Positions 32,556-40,831 of a stretch of 64,000 nucleotides of DNA are shown here, piece by piece (position 1 is the stretch's first letter; each line of letters starts with the position of its first letter). The translations under genes were made by a program, and so were the position numbers. The notes below the pieces were generated by a model. It made no database searches and was not told the DNA's origin. It saw only the letters and a program-made list of their open reading frames with translations. This DNA comes from G965215145 sp965215145. Lineage in GTDB: Bacteria; Bacteroidota; Rhodothermia; Rhodothermales; JANQRZ01. Location: contig OZ244038.1 in NCBI GenBank assembly GCA_965215145.1, forward strand, positions 2,914,001 through 2,978,000. Reading direction: 5' to 3'.

Positions 32556-32579
32556 GGGCGCGGCATGCCGCGCCCCTAC
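32556..32579. repeat. GTAGGGGC-type palindrome (degenerate left end)
   Basis: The core GGGCGCGGCATGCCGCGCCC is perfect, and the right end reads CCCCTACG. The left end reads GCAC instead of GTAG. It lies in the 172-nt gap between the DUF547 and DUF1573 genes. Confidence 0.6.
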
Positions 32580-32618
32580 GAACGCTCCCCTCCGTCCTCT
32601 GGACGCGAGGCGGCTACT

Positions 32619-33335
32619 CTACCGTTCTACCGTCCCCTTCAGCCGGAGCGACTTCGCCGGCTGGGCCGCGTCGTCGGTCTGGAGCACGACGGCCACGTCG
32701 AACGGGCCGGGCGCGAGCAGCGCCGGCGGGACGACCACCTCGACCTCGACGAGATCGTCGCGGAAGATGGGGGCCTCGGGGAACCGGACCTCGGCGCCGG
32801 CGGGGTACGACGTGGCGCCGGTGATGCGGACGGGCCGCTCGCCCTCGTGCTGGAGCCGGTAGCGGAACCGGACGGGCACGCCCGCCCGCGCCGTCCCCGC
32901 GTCGAACACGTCGGTCTCGAACCGGAGGCTGCCCTGCACCGAGCCTCCGGTGATGACGTCGCTCAGCACGCGGCCGGTGATGACGAGCGTCTCCCGCGCC
33001 GGCCCGCCCACGCCGTCGGCGGCGAGCACGGTGACGGTCTTGCGGAACGGCCCCGGCCGCCCCTCCGAGTCAAACACGACGACGATCTCCCCGGCCTCGC
33101 CCGGCGCGACGGGCGTCTCGGTGAACGTCGGCGTCGTGCAGCCGCAGGAGGGCTGGACGCGGGTGAGTTGGAGCGGCCGGTCACCGGTGTTCGTGAAGGC
33201 GAACGTGTGGGTCACCTCCTCCCCCTCGTCCATCGGCCCGAAGTCGTACGTCGCCTCAGCAAAGGCGAGTTCGCCCTGGGCGAAGGCAGGGGCGGCAATG
33301 AGGAGGACAGTGGCGAGAGGCAGAAGCAGTTTCAT
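32619..33335 (-). CDS. DUF1573-domain secreted protein
   Basis: The protein has 238 residues from MKLLLPLATVLLIAAPAFAQG, a clear signal peptide. The DUF1573 domain is the HYDIN/ASH-like Ig fold: YDFGPMDEGEEVTHTFAFTNTGDRPLQLTRVQPSCGCTTP, with the invariant CGC. A second, related beta domain fills the C-terminal half (FDAGTARAGVPVRFRYRLQHEGERPVRI). It is common in Bacteroidota with unknown function. It follows the E1 gene, separated only by a heptad repeat. Confidence 0.88.
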   Translation of the reverse strand: MKLLLPLATVLLIAAPAFAQGELAFAEATYDFGPMDEGEEVTHTFAFTNTGDRPLQLTRVQPSCGCTTPTFTETPVAPGEAGEIVVVFDSEGRPGPFRKTVTVLAADGVGGPARETLVITGRVLSDVITGGSVQGSLRFETDVFDAGTARAGVPVRFRYRLQHEGERPVRITGATSYPAGAEVRFPEAPIFRDDLVEVEVVVPPALLAPGPFDVAVVLQTDDAAQPAKSLRLKGTVER

Positions 33336-33344
33336 GGCATTGCC

Positions 33345-33410
33345 TAGATCGTATTGCATAGTGCGTAAGAGCACCTCCCTTACGCACTACGCAATACGCA
33401 CTACGCACTA
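33345..33410. repeat. Heptad-period inverted repeat between E1 and DUF1573 genes
   Basis: In the transcribed (minus) direction the E1 stop TAG is the first triplet of TAGTGCG, which repeats with variants (TATTGCG) and is mirrored by TTACGCA / CTATGCA. The unit phase is exact throughout. Confidence 0.75.
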
Positions 33411-35585
33411 GTACCCCAGCACCTCGCGGGCGCCGCGGACGACGTCGGCGTCCTGCGGGAGCACGGCGCTCTCCAGCGGGTCGGCGTAGGGGATGTACGT
33501 GAAGGCCCCGGCCACGCGCCGCACCGGCGCGTCGAGGTCCTCGAAGGCCCGGTCGGTGATCTGGGCGGCGATCTCGGCGCCGAAGCCGACGAACTCCTGG
33601 TCCTCGTAGAGCACGAGCGCCCGGCTCGTCTTCCGCACCGACGCCAGGATCGTCTCGGTGTCGAGCGGGGACATCGTGCGGATGTCGATGATCTCGACCG
33701 AGGCGCCGTCCTCCTTCTCGATCAGCTTGGCCGCGTTGATCGCCTTGTAGACCATCATCCCGTAGGTCACGACCGTGAGGTCGGCGCCCTCGCGGACGAC
33801 GCGGGCCTTCCCGAACGGGAGGAGGTAGTCGGCGTCGGGCTCCGGGGAGCGGGCGGGGCCCTGGCGGTAGAGCGCCTTGTGCTCCAGGAAGATCACCGGG
33901 TCGTTCAGCCGGATCGCCGTCTTCAGCAGCCCCTTCGCGTCCGCCGCGTTCGAGGGCATGGCGACCTTGAGGCCGGGGAAGTGCGCGAAGATGCCCTCGA
34001 CGTTCTGGCTGTGGCAGAGGCCGCCGTGGATGTAGCCGCCGCACGGGACGCGGACCACGACGGGCGCACTCCAGTCGTTGTTGGAGCGGTAGCGGAACGG
34101 GGCGAGCTGGTTGCGGATGGCCTGCATCGAGGGCCAGATGTAGTCCGCGAACTGGATCTCGACGACGGGCTTGTACCCGGCCGCCGCCATCCCGACCGCG
34201 CTCCCGATGATGGAGTGCTCGGCGAGCGGGGAGTTGAAGCAGCGGTCGCCGCCGTACTTCGCGGTGAGCCCGCGCGTGGCGGTGAACACCCCGCCCTTGC
34301 CGCCGCCGACGTCCTCGCCGTAGACGACGACGCGCTCGTCGCGCTCCATCTCCTCGTCGATGGCGTGGTTGATGGCGTCGACCATCACGATCAGCTCGCC
34401 CGAGGGCTCGCTCGCCTCGTAGTCGAGCTGGGGCGGGTCCTCGTCGTAGACGTGCAGCAGCGCCGTCTCGGCCGGGGGGTCGGCCTGCTCGGCGGCCCAG
34501 ACGGCCTCGGCGTCGACCTCGCGGCGCACGTCGGCCTCCATCTCGTTGACCTCCTCCTGCGTCATCACCCCGGCCTCGACGAGCTTCGCGGCGAGCTTGG
34601 TGATGGGGTCGCGGACCTTGTCGGCCTCGATCTCGTCGGGCTTCCGGTACTTGTCGTGGCTGTCGGAGGAGGAGTGCGGCAGCAGCCGGACGACGTCGGC
34701 GACGAGGGCGACGGGGCCGTTGCCGGCGCGGGCGTACTCGGTGGCGGCCTTCGCCACGGCCCAGACGGTGAAGAAGTCGGTGCCGTCGTAGGTGGCGCGG
34801 GCGAGGTTCTCGTAGCCGGCGGTGATGGCGTAGACGGAGTCCCCGGCGGTCTGCTCGCGGCGGGGCACCGAGATGGCGAACCCGTTGTCCTGGACGTGGA
34901 AGAGCACGGGGGCCTTCGCGCGGGCGGCCCAGTTGAGCCCCTCGTGGAAGGCGCCCTGGCTCGTCGAGCCCTCGCCGCCGGAGACGACGGTGACGGCGTC
35001 GTTCCCGTCGCGGAGGGTGGCGAGGCCGAACCCAACGGCGGGCATGTACTGCGCGCCGACCGACGAGGAGGTCGTCATGATGTGGAGGTCGCGGCGGCTG
35101 AAGTGCTCGGGCATCTGGCGCCCGCCGGAGGCCGGGTCGTCGGCCTTGCCCATGTGGCCGAGGAGCGTCTCCTTCACCGTCATCCCGACCTGGAGCGAGG
35201 TGGCGAGGTCGCGGTAGTAGAGGCAGTACCAGTCGTGCCCGCCGCGGGTGTGCATGGCGAGGCCGACCTGCGCCGCCTCGTGCCCGGAGGCGCCGATGTG
35301 GAAGTAGCCCTTCCCCTGCTTCAGCAGCGTCAGCATCTTCTGGTCGAGGCGCCGCGAGAGCATCATCGTGCGGAGCGCACCCTTGAGCTCGTCCGGCTCG
35401 AAGTCCGCCGGCCCGACGGGCGTCACGTCGAGCGTGCCCTCGTAGCCGACGAGGTGCGCCTCGGTGGTACCGTTGGCCTTGCCGTTCTCGGCCTTGCCGT
35501 TGCCGCCCTTCGGGGCGAAGCGGCCGTTGTCGTCGCGGCTCGGGCCGCCCTTCTTCTGCTTCTTTGCCGGGGTCTTCGCGGGCAT
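33408..35585 (-). CDS. 2-oxoacid dehydrogenase E1 component, fused alpha and beta subunits
   Basis: The protein has 725 residues from MPAKTPAKKQKKGG. The N-terminal ~55 residues are a Lys/Gly/Asn-rich linker. The alpha half has the thiamine-diphosphate motif GGEGSTSQGAFHEGLNWA…VQDNGFAIS (GEG instead of GDG) and HIGASGHEAAQVGLAM. The beta half has VVVYGEDVGGGKGGVFTATRGL, FNSPLAEHSIIGSAVGMAAAGYKPVVEIQFADYIWPSMQAIRNQ and YGMMVYKAINAA. Fusion of alpha and beta is usual in Bacteroidota. It decarboxylates pyruvate or branched-chain 2-oxoacids and passes the acyl group to an E2, which is not encoded nearby, so substrate preference is open. Confidence 0.92.
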   Translation of the reverse strand: MPAKTPAKKQKKGGPSRDDNGRFAPKGGNGKAENGKANGTTEAHLVGYEGTLDVTPVGPADFEPDELKGALRTMMLSRRLDQKMLTLLKQGKGYFHIGASGHEAAQVGLAMHTRGGHDWYCLYYRDLATSLQVGMTVKETLLGHMGKADDPASGGRQMPEHFSRRDLHIMTTSSSVGAQYMPAVGFGLATLRDGNDAVTVVSGGEGSTSQGAFHEGLNWAARAKAPVLFHVQDNGFAISVPRREQTAGDSVYAITAGYENLARATYDGTDFFTVWAVAKAATEYARAGNGPVALVADVVRLLPHSSSDSHDKYRKPDEIEADKVRDPITKLAAKLVEAGVMTQEEVNEMEADVRREVDAEAVWAAEQADPPAETALLHVYDEDPPQLDYEASEPSGELIVMVDAINHAIDEEMERDERVVVYGEDVGGGKGGVFTATRGLTAKYGGDRCFNSPLAEHSIIGSAVGMAAAGYKPVVEIQFADYIWPSMQAIRNQLAPFRYRSNNDWSAPVVVRVPCGGYIHGGLCHSQNVEGIFAHFPGLKVAMPSNAADAKGLLKTAIRLNDPVIFLEHKALYRQGPARSPEPDADYLLPFGKARVVREGADLTVVTYGMMVYKAINAAKLIEKEDGASVEIIDIRTMSPLDTETILASVRKTSRALVLYEDQEFVGFGAEIAAQITDRAFEDLDAPVRRVAGAFTYIPYADPLESAVLPQDADVVRGAREVLGY

Positions 35586-35716
35586 CGGGGGTCGGGTTCG
35601 GAGTCTGCTGGAAGGGGCAGGAATATACACGGAGGGCGAGCCGTCCCCCGGCTCGTGGGAGAGGGATCACCCGTCTATTCACCGGTTTTGGCCGGCCGCC
35701 CCGCCCGGCGAAGCCG

Positions 35717-36187
35717 TCAGTCCAGCCCGACGAGGTGGACCTGCTTGTGCCACGGCGCCAGCGCCGTCACCGCCTCCAGCGGTTCCGGGTCCGTGAGCGC
35801 CGAGAAGGCGACGCCGTAGCGCGCGCGTGCCGCGGCGTCGTAGAGCCGGAGGTACCCGAAACGGACCGCCTGGAGTACGTCGACCAGCGCGGCGTGGGAG
35901 GTCTCGGCGGCGGGCTCGATGTAGATACGGACGGCGGCGCCTGCGCCGTCGGTCAGCGGCCCGCCGCACGCCTCGTGCAGCACCTCGGCCACGAGGGCCG
36001 TCACCTCCTCGGGCGTCGGCGCCTCGTCGCCCAGGCGGACCTGCCCGTCGGGCCCGACCTCGAGGTGGAGCCGGTTGAGCCGCGGCGGCTCGGCGCCGGC
36101 GCCGTCCCAACCGGGGTTGCTGACGAGGAGGTTGAACCGGCCGGAGCGCTGGAGGAGGCGGTCACGGAGGTCGGTGAAGCTGGGCAT
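35717..36187 (-). CDS. Uncharacterised soluble protein
   Basis: The protein has 156 residues from MPSFTDLRDRLLQRSGRFNLLVSNPGWDG. There is no signal peptide or membrane segment. A central alpha/beta part (AAVRIYIEPAAETSHAALVDVLQAVRFGYLRLY) is faintly reminiscent of the periplasmic domain of ExbD-type proteins, but the membrane anchor is absent. I do not recognise the family. It sits between the E1 gene and a sensor kinase on the same strand, with about 120-130 nt on either side. Confidence 0.6.
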   Translation of the reverse strand: MPSFTDLRDRLLQRSGRFNLLVSNPGWDGAGAEPPRLNRLHLEVGPDGQVRLGDEAPTPEEVTALVAEVLHEACGGPLTDGAGAAVRIYIEPAAETSHAALVDVLQAVRFGYLRLYDAAARARYGVAFSALTDPEPLEAVTALAPWHKQVHLVGLD

Positions 36188-36307
36188 GGAGGGGGCGGGC
36201 GAGTCCGCCCCCAGCATCGGCGCGGGGCCCGGTGCGCCCCGGCGCTACCGGTTCAGTGCCGCCAGCCGGAACCCCAACGTTCCGGCCCGTCGCGCGCTCG
36301 CTCCGCC

Positions 36308-37801
36308 TTAGAGCGTCACCTCGACGCGGTCGGCGAGGGCCTCGTTCGCGGCGGCGCGGTCCTCGGCGACGGAGGCGGCGAGGGGGAGCTCGAACCAGAA
36401 CCGCGTGCCCCGCCCGGCCGTGCTCTCGACGTGGATCGCCTCGCCGTGGGCCTGCAGGATCTGCTTCACGATGGCGAGGCCGAGGCCGGTCCCGCCCTGC
36501 GCGCGGCTGCGCGCGTTGTCGACGCGGTAGAACCGCTCGAAGATGCGGTCGAGGTGGTCCTCGGCGATGCCGCGGCCGGTGTCGACGACCTCGACGCGGG
36601 CCTTGTCGCGGTGGCGGCGGATGCGGCAGCGCACGGCGCCCTCGTCGGTGTAAGCGATGGCGTTGTCGACGAGGTTGGTGAGGACCTGCCGGAGGCGGCT
36701 CCGGTCGGCCCAGACCTCAACGGAGCGGTTGTCGTAGGTGAGCGTGAGCCCCTTCTGCGCCGCCTTCGGGTCCAGCATCTCGCCGACCTCCTCGACGAGC
36801 TCGCAGAGGTCGAACGCCTCGGGGCGGATGAGGTCGGCGCGGTACTCCAGCTTCGCGATCTCGATGAGGTCCGAGAACAGGTTGTTCAGGCGCTGGAGGT
36901 TCGTGAGACCCTTCGTGGCGTACTTCTCGCGGCGGGCCTCCGAGAGGTCCGCCGTGGCGAGGGCCTCGAGGTAGCCGCCGACGGCGAAGATCGGGTTCTT
37001 GACCTCGTGGCTCACGTTCCCGATGAACTCGTTCTGGACCTGCTGCATCCGCTGGAGCTCGTAGATGTCCTGCCGGAACCGCTCGGCCATCGCGTTCAGG
37101 CTCTTGGCGAGGTCCTGGACCTCGGCGGCGCGGGTGCGCACGGGGAGGTCCCGCTCGAGGTCGCCCTCGGCGATGCGGCGGGCGCCGAGGCTGATGGCCC
37201 GGAGGGGCCGGGTCACCTGGCGTGCGGCGAGCCACGCGCCGAGGAGCGCGAGCACGAGCGCGAGCGCGAGGCCGATCACGAGGGTGGCCTGGAGCCGCTG
37301 GATCACGGTGTAGAGCGGGGGCGCCGCCTGCCCGAGCCGGACGACGAGCCCCGTCCGCGGGCGGTACACGGCGGCGTAGAGCGCGGCCTCCCCGTCCTCC
37401 TCCCGCTCGGCGAACCCGAACCCCTCGGCGAACGCCTCGCGGACCTCCGGGGCATCGAGGAACGCGCGGTCCGTGACGATCCGCCCGGCGGCGGCCTCCC
37501 ACAGCACCGAGTCCGCCGTGGCGACGCCGACGCGGACGGGGACGACGTCGCTGATCTCGCGGAGCGCCTCGTGCAGCCCCTCCCGGTCCACGGCCTCGAC
37601 CTGCGCGGCGACGTACTGCGCCTGCGCCCGGAGCGTCTCGCGCGCGGCCTCGTGGACCTGCCCCCGCAGCACGCCGAAGGCGTAGAGCCCGACGACGAGG
37701 ACGGCCCCGCCGACGAACACCGCGAACGTCAGCATCATCCACGTCTGCGTCGAGGCGCGGCGCGGGAAGAAGAGGGTGCGGAGGTCTTTGAAGCGGCTCA
37801 T
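36308..37801 (-). CDS. Two-component sensor histidine kinase
   Basis: The protein has 497 residues. TM1 is at about 21-44 and TM2 at about 170-195, bounding a ~125-residue periplasmic sensor. A HAMP domain follows (RQVTRPLRAISLGARRIAEGDLERDLPVR). The H-box is NVSHEVKNPI with phospho-acceptor H265. The ATPase has N (LTNLVDNAIAYTDEG), G1 (VVDTGRGIAEDHLDRIFERFYRVD) and G2 (GGTGLGLAIVKQI) boxes. It is encoded after its probable partner regulator, and the gap between them (77 nt from stop codon to start) consists of exactly eleven 7-nt repeats. Members of this arrangement often sense envelope or phosphate state; the signal here is unknown. Confidence 0.92.
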   Translation of the reverse strand: MSRFKDLRTLFFPRRASTQTWMMLTFAVFVGGAVLVVGLYAFGVLRGQVHEAARETLRAQAQYVAAQVEAVDREGLHEALREISDVVPVRVGVATADSVLWEAAAGRIVTDRAFLDAPEVREAFAEGFGFAEREEDGEAALYAAVYRPRTGLVVRLGQAAPPLYTVIQRLQATLVIGLALALVLALLGAWLAARQVTRPLRAISLGARRIAEGDLERDLPVRTRAAEVQDLAKSLNAMAERFRQDIYELQRMQQVQNEFIGNVSHEVKNPIFAVGGYLEALATADLSEARREKYATKGLTNLQRLNNLFSDLIEIAKLEYRADLIRPEAFDLCELVEEVGEMLDPKAAQKGLTLTYDNRSVEVWADRSRLRQVLTNLVDNAIAYTDEGAVRCRIRRHRDKARVEVVDTGRGIAEDHLDRIFERFYRVDNARSRAQGGTGLGLAIVKQILQAHGEAIHVESTAGRGTRFWFELPLAASVAEDRAAANEALADRVEVTL

Positions 37802-37878
37802 CGGGGGACCGTGGACGGAGGACAGGAGACGGAGGACAGAGTTCGTCCACCGTCTATGGTCTCCCGTCCACCGGATTA
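37802..37878. repeat. Heptad-period inverted repeat filling the regulator-kinase gap
   Basis: From the response-regulator stop codon (TAA, 37878-37876) to the kinase ATG there are exactly 77 nt. They read as eleven 7-nt units: TAATCCG and GTGGACG-type units, then TCCTCCG-type units. No base is left over. Confidence 0.8.
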
Positions 37879-38589
37879 CGCCGTCTCCTCCTCCGGCTCC
37901 TCCTCGACGAACCGGTAGCCCACGCCGCGGACGGTCTGGATGTGCTTGGCGAAGTCGCCGAGCTTCTCGCGGAGGTTCTTGATGTGGGCGTCGACGGTCC
38001 GCTCGGTGACCATCATCGCGTCCTTCCAGATGGTCTCCAGGAGCTGCTGGCGGGTGAACGCCTTGCGGGGGTGGCGGACGAGGTAGCGCAGCAGCTCGAA
38101 CTCCGTCAGCGTCAGCCCGAGGTCCTCGCCGTCGAGCGTGGCGCGGTACTCGTCCTCGTAGATGGTGAGGTTGTTGACCGTGAGGATCTTGCTCTCCTCG
38201 GTGCCGGAGCGGCGGAGGATGGCGCGCGCGTTGGCGAGCACGATCTGCGGGCTCACGGGCTTGGTGAGGTAGGCGTCGCCGCCGGCCATGAGCCCCTGGA
38301 TCTGGTCCTCCTCCTCGACCTTCGCCGTGAGGAACAGGATCGGCACCGTCTCCGTCTCGACGCGCCCGCGCAGCCGCTTCGCCACCTCGAACCCGTCGAG
38401 CCCCGGCAGCATCACGTCGAGCACGACGAGGTCCACGTCCTGACGGGCCTTCTCGAGGGCCTCCTCGCCGTCGTGGGCGGTGAGCACGTTGAAGCCCTCC
38501 TGCTTCAGGAAGTGGGAGATGATCTCGACGACGTCCTCTTCGTCGTCGACGACCAGAATGGTGATCTCGGAGGGGGTGAGCGTTGCCAT
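37876..38589 (-). CDS. OmpR-family response regulator
   Basis: The protein has 237 residues from MATLTPSEITILVVDDEED; the frame extends further upstream but without similarity. The receiver domain has the acidic pair DD15-16, phospho-acceptor D58 (VVLDVMLPGLDGFE) and the conserved Lys in YLTKPVSP. The winged-helix output domain follows (LTLTEFELLRYLVRHPRKAFTRQQLLETIWKDAMMVTERTVDAHIKNLREKLGDFAKHIQTVRGVGYRF). It is a DNA-binding transcription regulator, upstream of and presumably cotranscribed with the kinase. Confidence 0.94.
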   Translation of the reverse strand: MATLTPSEITILVVDDEEDVVEIISHFLKQEGFNVLTAHDGEEALEKARQDVDLVVLDVMLPGLDGFEVAKRLRGRVETETVPILFLTAKVEEEDQIQGLMAGGDAYLTKPVSPQIVLANARAILRRSGTEESKILTVNNLTIYEDEYRATLDGEDLGLTLTEFELLRYLVRHPRKAFTRQQLLETIWKDAMMVTERTVDAHIKNLREKLGDFAKHIQTVRGVGYRFVEEEPEEETA

Positions 38590-38695
38590 GACGGGCGGGG
38601 GCGAGTGAGAAGGGAGGCCGCGCGCAGAAGGGCCGTGCGGTGTAAAGGGTACGACCCCGGCGGGTTCCGAATGCAACGGCCTGCGCCTACGGCGC

Positions 38696-39820
38696 CTACG
38701 CCCCGGTCGGGAGGCGGGGGACGCGAGCGGTGAGGCCGGCTGCGAGCGCGTAGCTGATCGTCCCGGCCGCCTCCGCTGCGTCGAGCGGGTCCGGCCCGCC
38801 GGGGCCGAACAGCACCGCCTCATCTCCGACCTCGACCCCCGCGCCCGGCCCGTCCGGCGGCCCGAGGTCGAGCATCAGCATGTCCATGCAGACCCGGCCG
38901 GCGATGGGGTAGCACCGCCCTCGCACGCCGACCTCCCCGCGGTTCGAGAGGGCGCGCGGCAGCCCGTCCGCGTAGCCCGCCGCGATGGTGGCGACGCGGG
39001 CCGGGCGCTCGGCCCGCCACGTCCGGCCGTAGGAGACCGTCTCCCCCGCCGCGACCGTCTGGAGGTGGACGACGCGGGAGACCAGCCGCATCACCGGCCG
39101 CACGGGGACCTCCGCCAGCGTGCGGCTCGACGGGAGGCCGTAGACGAGGCCGCCGGGGCGGGAGAGCAGGCGCCCCCGCACGGCCTCGGGCAGCTGCACC
39201 GCCGCGCCGCTGTTGGCGACGTGGACGGCCACCGTGCCGTCGACCTCGGCGAGCACGGCCTCGAACCGCGCGAGCTGCTCGCGGCTGAACCCGAGGTCCG
39301 GCTCGTCGGCCGTGGCGAGGTGCGTCCAGACGGCGATGACCTCGACGTGGGCGGCGGCCTGGAGACGGCGGAGGACGGCGGGGGCCTCCGCCGGCCGGAG
39401 CCCGAGCCGGTGCATCCCCGTGTCCACCTTCACGTGGACGCGGAACGCCTCGGGACGCGCCAGCACCGCCTCGGCCACCGCCGCACTCGACACCGTCGCG
39501 TCGAGGCCGTAACGGGCGTAGGCGGGGAGGACTGCGGGGAGAGGGGCACCGAAAACGAGCACCGGCCCCGCCACGCCGAGGGCGCGGAGCTCGACGCCCT
39601 CCGGCACCGTCGCCACGGCGAAGAACCGGACGCCCTCCTCCCGCATCACCGGGACGACGTGCTCGACGCCGTGGCCGTAGGCGTTGGCCTTGACGACGCC
39701 CATCAGCGGCGTCCGCCCGGCCCGCTCGCGCAGCACGCGGACGTTGTGGCGCAGCGCGCCGAGGTCGATCTCCGCGCGGGTCGGGGCGAGCGTGGTGGGC
39801 CGTACCGTGGTCTCCGTCAC
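38696..39820 (-). CDS. alr: Alanine racemase
   Basis: The protein has 374 residues from a GTG at 39820 that overlaps the upstream stop (GTGA). The PLP lysine is in PLMGVVKANAYGHG. The catalytic Tyr region is in the C-terminal beta domain (TVSYGRTWRAERPARVATIAAGYADGLPRALSNRG), followed by GRVCMDMLMLDLG. It interconverts L- and D-alanine for peptidoglycan. It is translationally coupled to a cobalamin-binding-type protein, an odd partner. Alanine dehydrogenase is encoded about 4 kb away. Confidence 0.95.
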   Translation of the reverse strand: MTETTVRPTTLAPTRAEIDLGALRHNVRVLRERAGRTPLMGVVKANAYGHGVEHVVPVMREEGVRFFAVATVPEGVELRALGVAGPVLVFGAPLPAVLPAYARYGLDATVSSAAVAEAVLARPEAFRVHVKVDTGMHRLGLRPAEAPAVLRRLQAAAHVEVIAVWTHLATADEPDLGFSREQLARFEAVLAEVDGTVAVHVANSGAAVQLPEAVRGRLLSRPGGLVYGLPSSRTLAEVPVRPVMRLVSRVVHLQTVAAGETVSYGRTWRAERPARVATIAAGYADGLPRALSNRGEVGVRGRCYPIAGRVCMDMLMLDLGPPDGPGAGVEVGDEAVLFGPGGPDPLDAAEAAGTISYALAAGLTARVPRLPTGA

Positions 39821-40764
39821 GCCGACACCTCCGCGGTGAAGGGCTGCATCTCCCACGGCTCCGGCTCGATCCCCGCCCGCTCGGGGTGGAGCGCCGCCGC
39901 GAGCAGCTCGGCCGAGCGGTACAGCCGTGGCCCCGGCCGGTTGAAGTACGCGTTGCCGTCGAACAGGAACGCGCGCCCCGCCTGCACCGCGCGCAGTTCG
40001 CCCCATCCCGGCCGCTCGGTGAGGTGGTGGAGATCAGCCCGCGCATGCTCGGTGGAGAAGCCGCAGGCCGCCACCACGATCACGTCCGGGTCGGCTGCTG
40101 CGATCTCCTCGAAGCCGACGTAGCGGGAGGGCGCCCCCGCCTCGGCGCAGACGGCCCGCCCCCCCGCGAGTTTTACCAGGTCCGGCACCCAGTGCCCCGC
40201 CGTCATCAGCGGCTCCATCCACTCGACGCAGGCGACCGTCGGCGCTGGCCGGCCACTCACCGTGCCATCGCGGCGAACCCCGATCCGCTCGCGGAGCGCG
40301 CGCAGCCGCCGCTCCCCTCTGCCGATCACGGCCATCGCCTGAGGCATCCTCCCGAGCCGGCGTCCGAGCGCCAGCACCTCGTCGAGCACACCCCTGAACG
40401 TCGCGGCCTCGAACGAAAGAACCTCCGGCCGCGTGCCGGCCCATTCCGCGAGGACGGCTTCGAGCGCACCGACCGAGATGGCGCACACGCCGCACTGCGT
40501 CTGGGTGAGGATGAGGTCCGGCCGGAGGGCACGGAGTGCGTCGAGGTCCACGTCGTAGAGCGAGAGCCCCGCCTGAAGCTTCTCCCGCACCTCCCGGTCG
40601 ATGGCCGCCGAGTCACCGTCCGTGATGCTGGAGCGGGTGAGCACCGGCAGGCTCCGCACCGCTGGAGGAAAGTCGCAGGCGTGCGAGCGCCCGACGAGCG
40701 CGCCCGCCGCGCCGAGGGCGGCGACCCACTCGGTGGCGGCGGGGAGGAGCGAGACGAGGCGCAT
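39817..40764 (-). CDS. BtuF-like substrate-binding protein (cobalamin/metal-chelate type)
   Basis: The protein has 315 residues from MRLVSLLPAATEWVAALG. The class III periplasmic-binding fold is visible: RLVSLLPAATEWVAALGAAGALVGRSHACDFP, then LRPDLILTQTQCGVCAIS, a long linker helix, and PDVIVVAACGFSTEHA … AVQAGRAFLFDGNAYFNRPGPRLYRSAELLA. No signal peptide is present, so it may act in the cytoplasm, as for some members of COG0614. Cys-rich spots (QCGVCA) could bind a metal. It overlaps the alr start by four bases. Confidence 0.8.
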   Translation of the reverse strand: MRLVSLLPAATEWVAALGAAGALVGRSHACDFPPAVRSLPVLTRSSITDGDSAAIDREVREKLQAGLSLYDVDLDALRALRPDLILTQTQCGVCAISVGALEAVLAEWAGTRPEVLSFEAATFRGVLDEVLALGRRLGRMPQAMAVIGRGERRLRALRERIGVRRDGTVSGRPAPTVACVEWMEPLMTAGHWVPDLVKLAGGRAVCAEAGAPSRYVGFEEIAAADPDVIVVAACGFSTEHARADLHHLTERPGWGELRAVQAGRAFLFDGNAYFNRPGPRLYRSAELLAAALHPERAGIEPEPWEMQPFTAEVSA

Positions 40765-40831
40765 GAACGGGCGGAGGGAGGCGCGGGCAGGCGCCTCCCT
40801 CCAACTCAACCAGCCGAAGCCGGTTCGCCCG

